A stretch of 64,000 nucleotides of DNA from Casuarina equisetifolia (taxonomy: Eukaryota > Streptophyta > Magnoliopsida > Fagales > Casuarinaceae). Both the position numbers and the translations under genes were made by a program. The stretch covers positions 5,147,583-5,211,582 of the forward strand of contig CM052359.1 in the NCBI GenBank assembly GCA_028551475.1, read 5' to 3'. The notes below the pieces were generated by a model. The model made no database searches and had not been told where the DNA came from. It saw only the letters and a program-made list of their open reading frames with translations. Below, piece by piece: positions 38,800-50,458 of the stretch; position 1 is the stretch's first letter, and the number at the start of each line of letters is the position of its first letter.

Positions 38800-41663
38800 A
38801 AGATGTTGGACTCATGCGTATTTGGCAGACATGGCGGATTGATAGGCCATATTGCAACTTACATGTCGATTAACAAAATCATACTTTGTCTCTGTGCGCT
38901 GCATCATTTCTTCTTACTTGTTTGGATGTTTTGATGCAAGAAATTTTAGTGTCTTGTGTTAGGATTGGTGAAATTATTAGATTGAAGGGTGTGACTGCAA
39001 TATTTTATTACAATCAAGGCTACCTAAATAATTTGAAAAATTATAAGATTTCTTTATAAATAAATAAAGTATAAGGAAATGTAGTGAACAAACTGCTTTT
39101 GTAAGAGAGTCCTTTTAAGATTAATTAATTGATGAAATGATCTATGAAATGCTTATTTGATGAGAGGAAGAAATAACAAAATAAAAATTAATAAAAAAAA
39201 ACTATAAAAAAAGTATAATATTATATTAATCTGAATAACTTAAATTTATTGTGTCTGACTGTGTATGTTTTTATTATTGTGTATTCAATTTTTATGTGAA
39301 TGATATGTTTTGTTGAATTCTTCTAGCGAATGATAGTGGAAACAAGTTGAATCTGCCCAGCATCCTGGGTATGACATTGCACCTTCCCTCGATCTTGCTC
39401 AGGCTCGCAGCAAATCCCTCGTTCACTTTCTTCAGAAAAGATGAAACCACGAGTAAGAATCTCAGAATGCCATTGGAAGGGTGCAGAGTGTTAGGTTTGA
39501 TGAAATAGAAACGTGTTTGTTAGTAAGGTTTCGGGGGATGATCAAGTTTGGGTGATCATGAGTCGCACAACCTTCGTTGTTACTTCAAATAGAGTCTACA
39601 ACTCGGTGCGACAGTGATCGGAATGATGTAAATCCTGACGTAAAACCCGTTGCTCATTGCCAAAGCAAGTATTCAATCTCTGGTAGATCCTTGAAAATTA
39701 CTGTGAAGGGCCACTTAAAAGTTTGTTTACAGAAGGCAGGTCATAGTGTTAAGTATCACTTTCGCATGTACTGGCAGAATGAATTAGGGTGTCTAAGCTT
39801 GCAAGTAAGATACCAATCATTTCATACTAGGCCACATACAACTCAAGGGGGCCAAAGTTGGGCACAGTACGTTTCTGAAGCACTTGGATGACCTTTTCTT
39901 AATTCTGTCAGTGCACTTTCTGAAGCATAGGCATTTTAAAGTTGATCATTTTGGCAAGGCTGCCTGCCATGCTACCCCCACAGCATTTTTCTCTTCTCTA
40001 TGTGACCCAAGTACATTTAGGCCTACTCAAAAAAGACCATTGTTTTATCTTATCATACCTTGGTTTGCTTTATATATGTGCGTATATATGTATTCAATTA
40101 TTTCTTTCTCTAAATGATCAATTTGATGAAAAAAAAACAAGTTAAACACATTATCAGTGACCTTGTTAAACATAAAGAAAAAAAATTGTTAAAAGGTTTA
40201 AAAATTCAACTTAAAAACTAGATTAAAGATTGTGAGAGTATTTCTTTTATTTAAATTTTATAATAAAAGATCATGTTTTTTATATGAAACATTTGTCTTG
40301 CATATAGTGTGTCATGTGCACCAAATAGGTCACATGGGATGAAACAAATTTAATGTATAGTGCAATATTATGTCAAAAGTTTAGAGACTTAATTTAAGAG
40401 ATAGTTTAAAAGTTAAAAAAATATTTCTTTTATTTAAACTTTATTATAAAAGATCACGATATGAGATTTTTATCTTAATGACAAAAGATGTCCATTTCTT
40501 TTTTTTTTTGTTTCAAAGAGACAAACCTGCAGGATGGTTTTAAAAAAACAGATCACATGTTGTAGACGGTTTTCCGTCGTATTATGGCTGTTTATCCTTA
40601 AACACTAGTGATTTGTGCAAGGATGTTACCAAAACCCGCGACAGAGTTGCTTTGTGTGAGGCGGATCCGCTGTTCTCTCCCCGCATGAGACAAGTGCAAT
40701 TATGGAAATCAAAATCTCTCCAAGATTTGGTAAACCACCAAGAAATTGCGCTTTCTTAGACAAACCACAACAGTAGTTTGTCCAGGAAAGCATGCTTTCA
40801 TGCGTGATGCTGGAAGTCATGTTCTGCTTTACAGTTTACTCCCCCCATCACTGGGTGTCATCGGATACCTGACTTTGGAAGCCTTACCTTTTCTTGAACA
40901 ATGCCACAGATTACGACGTCACCTCCCTCGTATCTCCCTTGTCCGGTCTTGGCCCATGTCCCCCCCTTTTTAGGCATTTCTTCTTGCTTGCTTACCACCC
41001 TTTGCCGAATAATGCATACCAAAACCGTTCTGAATTTTGCTTTTGTGATCACCTGAGGCCATGACTGCTTTTCTTACCAGCTGCATTCGGATTCTTTTAG
41101 GTTACCCGTTAAGGTGCAGTTTTGAGTACAGCACTCTGATACTCTACTAGGACGTTGGTTGCCTCGTCTCTTTGCTTGTTCTTTCTCCTTTGTCCTTTTT
41201 TTCAACCTTCCTCACACAGTTTATCCGTCATCCCTTCTTCATCAATCTCAAATATTCTAAGGTTTAGATTTGTGTTAAGTTGGATCTTATGAATAAAAAA
41301 TTAGTCTAAATTATTTTTGGTAAATATTTCGTACAAAAATAGTCATTTCCTTGTAAAAGTTTGTGATTTGTCTTCAATTTCTACCCTTCTGTAAAGGGAA
41401 TTTGTAAACTTGAAAATCGATTTAATATGGTCATAAATCAGGATCCACCAACCCAGCTGTGAAATTGTGTTTGGATTACAGACAAAATTGAAAACAAAAA
41501 CAGGAGGTGCAACAGAGAAAGGAAACACTTTTCTGAACCACTTTTTCAAGGGAGAGTGGGAGAGAGAGAACAGAGCAAATGATGTGTGGAGGTGAAATTG
41601 GTATATTTTTTGACTTTGTCGGAATTTAGGAACTCAAACACTTGGACAAGAGATTGGCCACAT

Positions 41664-41688
41664 GAGAGAGAGAGAGAGAGAGAGAGAG
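41664..41688 (+). repeat. (GA)12 microsatellite upstream of the GH28 gene
   Basis: A pure ga run about 570 bases before the predicted start codon. GA/CT tracts are frequent in plant promoters and 5' leaders. Confidence 0.9.
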
Positions 41689-42259
41689 CTTGAAAACCTT
41701 AAACCTCAAACCTTAATCACGTATGGTGCTCCCTTCCTTGAATTCTCTCCATCACTGAGTCTCTCTCTCACACACGCCGTCCATGTACAGGAAAAAACCA
41801 CTGGAAGTGCTGCCAAATTAGTTTGAAATACAGACAACACTCCTTTGCTGAAAAGTTGATAGCCAAGCCCACCTCCGATTTCATCGAGTTTTTCTTTCTC
41901 CACCTCCATTAGCTTTCTGGGTGTTTTCCATTGCTCATCACTCTGTCAGAGGGTGAGAGAGAAAGGTAGAGGTATTGAAGGAGGTTGAAGGAACAAGGGG
42001 GACCTACTGCTTGATTTTTGGCGGGCAGCAACGGTCACTGTCAATGATTTTGAAGTGGGTGGTGGTTGTGGCTCTCTGTATCACCCATCTAATCGCACTT
42101 GCAGCTTGATCAACAAAAGCCGATACCTCCCCTTCCCCTCTTCCTCCCTCTCGAGCTTTCTTTTGTTTGCTTTTTGCCAGAAGGAGGAGTTCGGTTGTGG
42201 CAATAGAAGTTTCTTCTTTTGGTGCTTGGGCTGAAGCGGAAATAGCAGATCTCAATCAT

Positions 42260-45214
42260 ATGAGAACTTTTACCGTGAGTTCTTGGATAATTGCTTTCTC
42301 CGTTAGCTGCTTGGTTTCCTTGTACTAACTCTGATTTTCTGCTCTCTGCTGAGGTACTTAGTTGCTTGGTTTCATTGTTCTAATTCTGATTGTCAGTTTT
42401 CTGCTGAGTGAACTGATTAGTTGCTGCTTTATCTCTAATAAAACACTCTACTGTGATCCAAAGAAAGGTTTCTGGAGAAATCATGACAAGCCACTTGAAT
42501 CCTTCTTGTTTCAGGCCTCTCAACGAATTAACTGCAAACTTCAATTTAAGAATTGTTGGGATCTGAGTCAAGTCACCTTTGACTGTTTATTTCCTTTTCC
42601 CGCTGTAGTTCGTTTGGCTGGTTCTTTCTCTCCTTTCTTTTGTCTTTTATCTGATCTTTGGAACAGTAAGTGAATAAAGGGTGCCACTGAAATTGTCACA
42701 CTCAGATCTCAGAGGTAATCTTCTGTTACGCAGTAATCCATATTGAACTTTTCCTTGCAGCTGGTGGGTGTGTTTCTGGTACTTGCCGTGTTCAGTGATG
42801 CTCCATTGGCTGCCGGAAGCAGCTCACATTGCAAACGGACAACCTATGGGGACTTTCGACCACACAGCGTCTCAATTACCGAATTTGGCGCCGTTGGAGA
42901 TGGGGTCACTCTTAACACAAAAGCGTTTCAGAATGCCATTTTCTATCTCAATTCATTTGCTGACAAGGGTGGGGCCAAACTTTTTGTCCCAGCAGGCCGA
43001 TGGTTGACAGGAAGCTTCGATCTCATCAGTCATCTTACTCTGTGGCTAGATAAGAATGCTGTAATTCTTGGATCAACAGTAAGCCTCAACCTTCACACCC
43101 TAGCAGAAAACCAAGCAAACATGAATGCTAATTTGGGAAAAAAGATAAAAGGAGAAAAGGCAAACGAGTGGTTTTTGCTTTAAAAGACCGTTTGCACTCA
43201 ATTTGAGGGGGCACATTGACTGTAAGGAGTTACTAATTTCCACTACACAAGATCTTTTCTTCACTGACTGATAAGCAAAATCCATTTTGTGGGCTAGATT
43301 TGCTCTTTTAGTTATGCAATTGCTAATCTTTGATCACCAGTACTCTGCCGCTAGTCCATTTACAGAATATCTCTTGAACACCCTCCAATATAGGCCAATG
43401 CTCACCATCTGTTGTTGGCTTGAAAAGAACAGTCATGAAAGCACACAGTACTAAATAGGTTATGCTACATTGTTTCAGAACTCAGATGATTGGCTGGTCA
43501 TTGATCCCTTACCATCATATGGCCGAGGCAGGGAGTTGCCAGGTCGAAGGCATAGAAGTCTCATTTATGGACGCAATTTGACAGATGTTATCATAACAGG
43601 TAAGTGATATGAGTGAAGAATTCTCTTCATATGCCTTATGTTTGTTATCTTTATGCCTTTAATTTCTTCATGTAGGTGATAATGGAACTATCAACGGCCA
43701 AGGTGACATCTGGTGGAAGTGGTTTAGGACTGGAACCCTGAACTATACGCGGCCTCATTTGGTTGAGTTGATGAACTCAACTGGTGTCGCCATCTCAAAC
43801 CTAACCTTCTTGAATTCACCATTTTGGACCATTCATCCTGTATATTGCAGGTTTGTCCTCTTCAATGGAGTCAACTTCATGTTGCCTTCTTGTTTATTGG
43901 ATTCAACTTTTTTGTTGCCAGTTTAAAAGTGTGCAAAAGTGAAGCTTTTATGAAAAGGGGGAGAGTTGAGACTGTTTTTTGGATGAACAGCCAAGTTACT
44001 GTGCAGAATGTCACAATCCTTGCTCCTCTTGACTCACCGAACACAGATGGGATAGATCCAGGTGAGTTCAACCCTCTGGAATAAAAATTCTCCCTTTCTG
44101 TTTAAATGTTGAATCAACAGATATCCACTTTTGAAATGCATATTCCAAACATTTAGTCTTTTCTTTAAAGCATGGAAAGGGTGTTTCAGTTCTTGACATA
44201 GAATTGGAAACTTTCTTTCTTAATGAGCTTATCGGAGTTCTCAGTTCAAATTGTGTACATAAATTTAGTTATAGGACATCAGTTTCCTTGGATGAACTAT
44301 GCAACGGTGATAATCCTGTCGTAATTATATGCTGATAGCTTCCTCCGATTCTTTTCTGGGAATTTCGATCTCAAAATTGCCAAATTTGATATGCATATTA
44401 ACTTGAACATGTTACTTCTAGTGCTAAAACCAAGGATCAACTTCCAAAGTCTCTACTTAAGTTCAGTAATCTTTTCTGAAAATTGGTTGGTGTCTTACCA
44501 AGACTTAAATTGCGTCCAGACTCCTCCCATACTGTTTGCATCGAAGACTGTTATATAAGCACGGGAGATGACCTGATTGCCATCAAAAGTGGGTGGGATG
44601 AGTATGGCACTGCCTATGCTCGTCCGAGTACGAACATCATCATCCACCGGGTAATCGGAGAGACTCAAAGTGCAGGAATTGCAATTGGCAGTGAGATGTC
44701 TGGAGGTGTATCAGAGATTCATGCAGAAAACCTTCAATTCTTTAATTCAAGGACGGGTATCATAATAAAGACTTCTCCTGGAAGGGGCGGTTATGTAAGA
44801 AACGTTTACATATCAAATGTGACTTTGGCTAATGTTGATATAGCTATAAGGTTCAACAGTCACTACGGGGAGCACCCAGATGAGTCTTATGACCCAAAGG
44901 CTCTCCCTACAGTAGAAAGGATTACTGTCAAAAATGTTGTAGGAGAGAACATCAAAGTTGCTGGCCTCCTTGAGGGTATAGAGGGGGACAAATTTCTCAA
45001 TATTTGCTTATCCAACATTACCCTTAATGTATCATCAGAATCTCCATGGAACTGTTCGAATATTCAAGGGTATTCTGAGTTAGTTTACCCAGAAATTTGT
45101 GAGCCACTGGGGGAGATATTCTCTCCCGGGCATCACTCAGATTGTTACCATCTATCAAATCACTTGTGGAGTTCAAGTAGTCGGAAGAGAAGTCCTTGGT
45201 TTCTGTCTTGGTAA
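42260..45214 (+). CDS. Secreted GH28 polygalacturonase-like protein (pectin-lyase fold)
   Basis: Six coding exons, 42260-42274, 42761-43078, 43479-43599, 43676-43850, 43991-44061 and 44520-45214, give 464 aa. The first coding exon is only 15 bases (MRTFT). It joins in frame to LVGVFLVLAVFSDAPLAAG to make a signal peptide, which the second exon lacks a start codon to encode alone. The mature protein has the right-handed beta-helix of GH28 pectin hydrolases. The catalytic-region motifs NTDGID (227-232) and TGDD (248-251) are present. The canonical G-H-G and R-I-K motifs are replaced by SAGIAIGSEMSGG and GIIIKTSPGRGG, as in the plant clade of At3g62110-type proteins, so true endo-polygalacturonase activity is uncertain. 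Several N-glycosylation sequons fit secretion to the cell wall. Confidence 0.9.
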
Positions 45215-45921
45215 AGGAAGTATAGCATTTCCTTGGTTGTAGAATGTCTTTGTGAATGTCCAGTTTATGTTAAAAGTTCGATTCTTGTCTTCTGATGAAA
45301 CGACTGCCTGAGATCAGAAGATGGAGGAGCTACTCTGCGGCTGTTTGCTATTGAGATGAGTACTGAGAGAATGTTTCTTGTAAGTTTGTGTGCAGTAACA
45401 AATAAGTGAGTGATATATCAGATAATTGGAAATAGAATGAATTTGTCTTGAAAAGTTTTTTCTTTCAATTTTTTTGTAGTCACATTTGGCCTTCCGACAA
45501 TCAATCTCTCAAACTTCATGAAGAAAATAAAATGCCAAGACCTTTGTGCAGATACTTTTTTTTTCACTACTGTTACTGTCGATTTACTGGTTTGTCGACT
45601 AAGGAGAATTATCTAAAGTGTGATCCTTGGTTGAGCCTACCCAGGCAATGAGTTTGGAAGCTAGAAATGAATCCAATCGAGAAATTATTCTTAAAACGAT
45701 CTCCACGATGCAAATGTGCCCCATCTGTGGAAGGGATGTTCGAAGACGGCAAGAAGCTCTCCCCAAAATAATCCTCATATAATTGTAAGAGTAACGGTTA
45801 AAATACAAAGGTGAAGTAACGCATTAATTTGAATTCCACTGTCACGATATCTGAGAATACACACAGCAAACATAAACTTCTTTCTCAAAGGCTGAGAATC
45901 CAAATTCTTCAAACGTGACGC
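45215..45921. other. Convergent 3' flanks of GH28 and S-acyltransferase genes
   Basis: About 700 bases holding both 3' UTRs. No further gene, repeat array or hairpin was noticed. Confidence 0.6.
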
Positions 45922-48570
45922 TTATCTTGGGGATGCCTCACTTCCATCCTTCTTGATTACAGAACACAAAACCTGCCTTGAAATGTAGTTTTCAAGTTCC
46001 CTGGACACCTCTGTTAACTTCAAGTCGAAATTGCTTCTGTATTTGTGCTTTGGCGATGGCACAACACCGGAGAACATTGTTGGAGATCCAGAAAATCGCC
46101 TTCTTGGGCTTGAAAAACTTCCGGGGGAGGCTGGATTCCGTCCTTTCAAAATGAGAGGTGTTGAGCTCGTTCCTGCACTGGGCATTTTCCTATCCGTGTT
46201 CAACAGGGGGCCGGATTTAGTCTCCAAAGGCAGTGGCTTCAATGGATCATGTTCCATCACTGGCTTCTGTTTCATAAGCCTTTCTCTGGCCTTCTCAGCT
46301 GCTAGTAGTGCTTTGTCTCTGCTCAACTTTATCAGTTTAAATGGGTCAAGGCTTACCCGGAAGCCTTGTTTTTTGGAAGACACAGATGGCTCGGAATCTC
46401 TATCAATCCTTATGGACAACCTTGGCGGGTTCTGTAAATCAACATGAAGCATCCTTGGTTGTGCTTTTGGGTTCAGAACATGCAAAATAAAAGATTTGCT
46501 GTCTTAACGATAGACCTTACCTGATTTCCCTTGCATCCGTTGCGTACAAACCTTGACACGCATGATGATTTTTCAGGTGAATCAAAATCAGTACTTTCAT
46601 CAGATGAGAAATCAGAATCATCAAATTGGTCCAGTTCCATAGATTGGTTCTCCTCCTTCATTGCCAAGATGTAGTCGTAAGTTCTCATTCCCTGCAGAAA
46701 TGTATACTCGTGAGACTGTAGAGTATGTCAAAAAGCAAAGTTCTGAGGGAGAAAGAGGATTATTGCAGAAAAACATAACCAAATAAATTTAGAACACGGT
46801 GAAGGCTAACATTAAACAGAGATGATTAGAAGCTTTCAATTTGCTTCTCTTCGATCACCTGTTTGGACTAGAGGATTATTAACAAAGCTTTCTTAGCCAC
46901 AGTTTCCACTTCTGTGCACTAGACCTTACCAAACAAATGACTTATACCGATGATCTTTGCAAGGCAACCATGGCAATTACCTTCCGAATAAGAACCACAT
47001 GAAAGAAGAAAAGCTGTCCTAGTGCTGCTGACCCATAAGCTGTAAATAGAAAAAGAAGTACCTGTGGCATTACAAGTTTCAACAAATGTAAAAGTGAATT
47101 TGCATCAGAGCTATCTGGGCAAAGCATTAATGAAGATGTTAACTTATATTACCGATATTGTGGCAAGAAGCTCTCTTGGGAAATGAACATAGTGCTTCCT
47201 CACCAGCTCCTTCTTAATTCCCCTTTCATCTGCAAAGCACCTGATAAATATAGCAATGGCACTTCCTCCTTCTATGAGTAGCTGTAGCAAAACATTAATG
47301 CGGTTGGAGTGGGAAGCAACTTAAGTGCACACCCTCAAAGAACTGACAGAAGCAAAGCAACTAACCATCAATAAGACAAAGATCATTAGAAGAATGAAGG
47401 TAGTGTAGTTCCTTTTCCCAACACAGTTGTTTAACCACTGAAAAAAAAGTGGAAAAACAAAATCAATATCCAAGTGTATCTCATCAATAAAGTAGATTGA
47501 CTAGTAAATGTTATGCAGAAGACAATAAGACACAAGAAGGGGAAAAAAATGCACAAGCACAAACATTCCAAACAGTTTTACCCGGCAATGGTGATCAAAC
47601 TCTTCAACACACCGGTTGCAGGTCCTACAGTGCTTGCTGTGCTTTTTGACCTGCAAAATGAGGGCCCAATGACGAATTGCAAGGATGACTCGAAGTATTA
47701 ATGTATCACTCTTAGAGCCCAACAAACAACTATTGGTTTCAGTCGTATTGGCATTAAATCTACTTCTTACAATGATAATGAAGTTCCAATAGCTCTGCCT
47801 GTGACAGGCAGTTATGACTAACACTGGCTTACCTCAGAATCGCAAAGTGAGCAAAATGAGATGTCATCCTCCTTCACATCGGGTGCTATGGCATCATCCT
47901 TCATGACAAGCGGAAATGGAATCAAAGGCTCCATTTGAGCACTGGTCTTCAACGGATCCAAATACTTCCTCCTTATAAAAGTCCTAAGGATCTTCCTTTC
48001 CACCCTCCTTAAAAACCTCACAACAATCTGACTCATTATAAACGCATAATTAAACTTCACTACTCCAGTCTTAGATTTGGGTCTTCTCTTCTTCCTTGAG
48101 CCCGTTTTGTCAGTCGGATCGATGGCCGTACACCTTATAAACAGAAACATTACGGAGAGGGCCTGAAGAAAATGTCATGAGAAACAACAGATTAGAGCTC
48201 AATACGAATGAGAAAAAGCAACCCAAAAGACCTAAGAGAAAAGGAAGGAAGGGGCTTGTGATGATCTTTTAAATCTTTTCTAATTCTTACAGCGAAGGAA
48301 AATAGCGTGGTGACCGTGATCTCCGCTGTTTTGTTTCCCAGGAAAAGACCCAGGAAAGTGTAGAAGGCTACAACCAAAAAACAGTAAACTGCCATTCCCA
48401 CTATCTGCAATACTTAGATTAGAGAGGAAAACATCAATTTCAATTTGAGAGCTAGTAAATTAGAGTACACAAACAAGCTCATCCAGCGGCTGTAAGTGCT
48501 AAAAACAAGAAAGAAACTTGACCTGTAGAGAGTGGAGAGGGCGTTGCCAGCCATGCCGTCTCATCATCAT
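45922..48570 (-). CDS. DHHC-type protein S-acyltransferase (palmitoyltransferase)
   Basis: Nine coding exons on the minus strand, 48570-48523, 48404-48291, 48162-47833, 47650-47582, 47437-47366, 47281-47153, 47061-46981, 46691-46521 and 46431-45922, give 507 aa. The enzyme attaches fatty acids to cysteines of membrane-associated proteins. TM1 (about 17-39) and TM2 (about 43-66) precede a lysine/arginine-rich cytosolic loop. The Cys-rich domain starts FCSLCDSEVKKHSKHC and holds the catalytic DHHC at 183-186. TM3 and TM4 (about 197-224 and 248-278) follow. The tail has a serine-rich acidic stretch (DDSDFSSDESTDFDSPEKSS) and basic segments. The last exon is set at the acceptor before NPPRLSIRID because phase requires it; an upstream AG in another phase was rejected. 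Likely counterpart At4g01730 (from memory). Confidence 0.92.
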
Positions 48571-48623
48571 CGCGCGGTAGTGTCTTCGTTTCTGGGCACT
48601 TGGTTTAGCTTCCAATTCACTCT

Positions 48624-48654
48624 TTCTTCTTCTTCTTCTTCTTCTTCTTCTCTT
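48624..48654 (+). repeat. (TTC)10 microsatellite (GAA on minus) in the S-acyltransferase 5' region
   Basis: A trinucleotide run about 55-85 bases upstream of the minus-strand start codon, so probably within the 5' UTR as a GAA tract. Confidence 0.88.
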
Positions 48655-48905
48655 GTCGCTTTCCACCCAACGGTCGACTGTCTGCGTTGGGACGTATTGG
48701 CTAGTTTTTGAAATTCGAACGGCCATTTTTCAACTATTATCCAGGTGATCCGACGGCCGAGATGACCAAAGGACCCCTGACTTCTGGGCCTTTGGCCGTC
48801 AATCAGGGCCCATTTGTTAATTGTTGGATCGGATAGACACCTCCTCGACTGTGCCGCAATCCGACGCAACAGGCTGCTTGTCGTTTTAATAACTTTTTTT
48901 AAAAT

Positions 48906-48947
48906 TAAAAATAAAAATAAAAATAAAAATAAAAATAAAAATAAAAA
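48906..48947 (+). repeat. (TAAAAA)7 hexanucleotide array
   Basis: Seven uninterrupted taaaaa units. A period of six explains the Lys-Asn repeat in the overlapping spurious open frame. Confidence 0.93.
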
Positions 48948-49239
48948 TTTATTAATTCACACATTAAGTTATCGAAAGTCAGAAGGGCGAATTTCTCGAG
49001 ATGGCCTTTTGGGCTGGTCCAATGCTACATTGATTCTAGTCCACACACTTAAAGCGTAGGCAACGCTGGGTCTCGCACTACCTTAAAGTAGAAGGGCGAC
49101 ATGACTTTTTGCAACTAATCCCTAGTTTTGGATCCGAGGTTTATTCAACTTCCAACTTTTCTTGTCGTCACTTTATTTTTTGTGAAAAAGGGAGTGAATA
49201 ATGGAGGAGGACTTTTATTTTAGAAGGGTTACGTCCAAC

Positions 49240-49820
49240 TCAAAACTTAGTCCACGAGTTGAAGGAAATTCTCATTTTGTATATATTTTTTGAGCGTTAT
49301 TGGACTTAAAATAATACAAGATAAATTTTTTTAACTATATTATTTATAACTCTTGTCCTGCACACAAGAGAGAGAAGGGAAGCAAGATTTGAAATATATA
49401 TATATTGAAGGAAGAAGAAGAAAGAGAAAGATTTATTTTGAGGGTAGGGAAGAGAGATTTCAAAAGGTTTAAAAGTTTAATTTAAAAGTTAATTCATGAA
49501 TTTGATACTTTTTTTTTTTAATTACATGGTTTTTTTTATAGATTTTTTTTTTTGCACACATTTTTGTACTTACTAAGCGTATTGAATCAAAGTCATATGA
49601 GATAGAACAAACTTAATCATATTATGTGTAAATCTCATCTTGCACACATGAGAGATGGTAAGTATGATATCATCACTTCAAAAATTAGTTTATGAGTTAA
49701 AGGAAATTTTCATTAAGTATATATTTCTTTAAACTTTGTATGTTTTTTAATTCAAGGTTATGCAAGGTAGAGCAAATTTAACTATATCATTTATAGCTCT
49801 TGTTTTGCACACAAGAGAGT
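49240..49820 (+). repeat. Cluster of three related AT-rich repeat units
   Basis: Units at about 49241-49373 and 49678-49818 align over most of their length. Both go from aaa(a)ttag..a(c/t)gagtt(g/a)aagg through tatatat, taactatat(t/c)att(t)ata and ctcttg(t/c)..tgcacacaagagag. A partial third unit lies at 49591-49654. A related segment occurs at 40302-40375. They look like an old dispersed non-coding element, perhaps solo-LTR or MITE-like; the family is not identified. Confidence 0.55.
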
Positions 49821-50458
49821 AAGCAAGCATGATATCATCAATTCAACAACATATTAGAAATTCTAAAGCAAGGATGCGTTCAATCCGCCAACCCAAAGAG
49901 GTAGAAAGCAAGGAAAGAGTTCAAGACAGACAAGACAACCATACTGTTAAAACACGTCTCCTTTTCATTATACTTCTTTATGCTCTCTGTCATACTTTAT
50001 TTTATTTACAGTCTATTTCTCTTCCCAAACACGTGATAAGTTCATCTTTGTCCACCTCTTCTTCTTACACCTCACTCTAAGCTTTCCCACACACCTAACC
50101 ACATCAAGTAATGAACGACACTAGCCATATTTTCGTCAATTGACACCAGTACAGAATCGACAGTAAAATTTAAGAAGCATCATATACACAAAGAGAGAAG
50201 TACGAGATGAATCTTCTTCTCCATTTTCCATCTGCTTGTGGCTTTGATCTGCGTAGATATGTCTCTAAGCCCAAGCACACATGACCAAGGATGCCCTTAA
50301 ACCACTAAAAGCTCGAAACAAATGGAAGTGCACTTCCAAGCTTGCCTCATGCTATCATCTAAATGGTTCTCATCTTCCTGTAAGACAAGATCGAACTAGT
50401 GACTATATCAAATTAACCTATAAACACGCATGGGTTCCTTCTTCCAGAGTCAGGTTCA

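Larger units (their letters stand above)
36653..42259. other. Gene-poor AT-rich region with eroded repeats
   Basis: About 5.6 kb with no gene I can support. 36940-37255 holds an LTR-like duplicated segment, and 38667-38799 a 65-base tandem repeat. 40230-40465 has paired AT-rich repeats sharing atttcttttatttaaa...aaaagatca. A 104-codon frame at 39577-39891 has no ATG start and no recognisable domain. The last 500-600 bases are pyrimidine/GA-rich and are the probable GH28 promoter and 5' UTR. Confidence 0.55.
48571..50458. other. S-acyltransferase promoter side and WRKY 3' flank, with AT-rich repeats
   Basis: About 1.9 kb without a supportable gene. It has a (TTC)n tract at 48624-48654, a (TAAAAA)n array at 48906-48947 and a family of related AT-rich repeat units at 49240-49820. 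The right end (about 50100-50458) is probably the 3' UTR of the minus-strand WRKY gene. The 83-codon frame at 49829-50080 has no recognised domain. Confidence 0.55.

Noticed and set aside
39577-39891. 104-codon frame that might be a small gene
   Set aside because: It begins with TTG rather than ATG, has no recognisable domain, and has no flanking exons or promoter-like sequence.
41706-41909. 67-codon minus-strand frame upstream of the GH28 gene
   Set aside because: Overlaps the likely GH28 leader, has no domain and no supporting exons.
46031-46447. 138-codon plus-strand frame
   Set aside because: Antisense to the C-terminal exon of the S-acyltransferase.
48814-49059. Lys-Asn repeat protein
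   Set aside because: Produced by translating the (TAAAAA)n array; not a gene.
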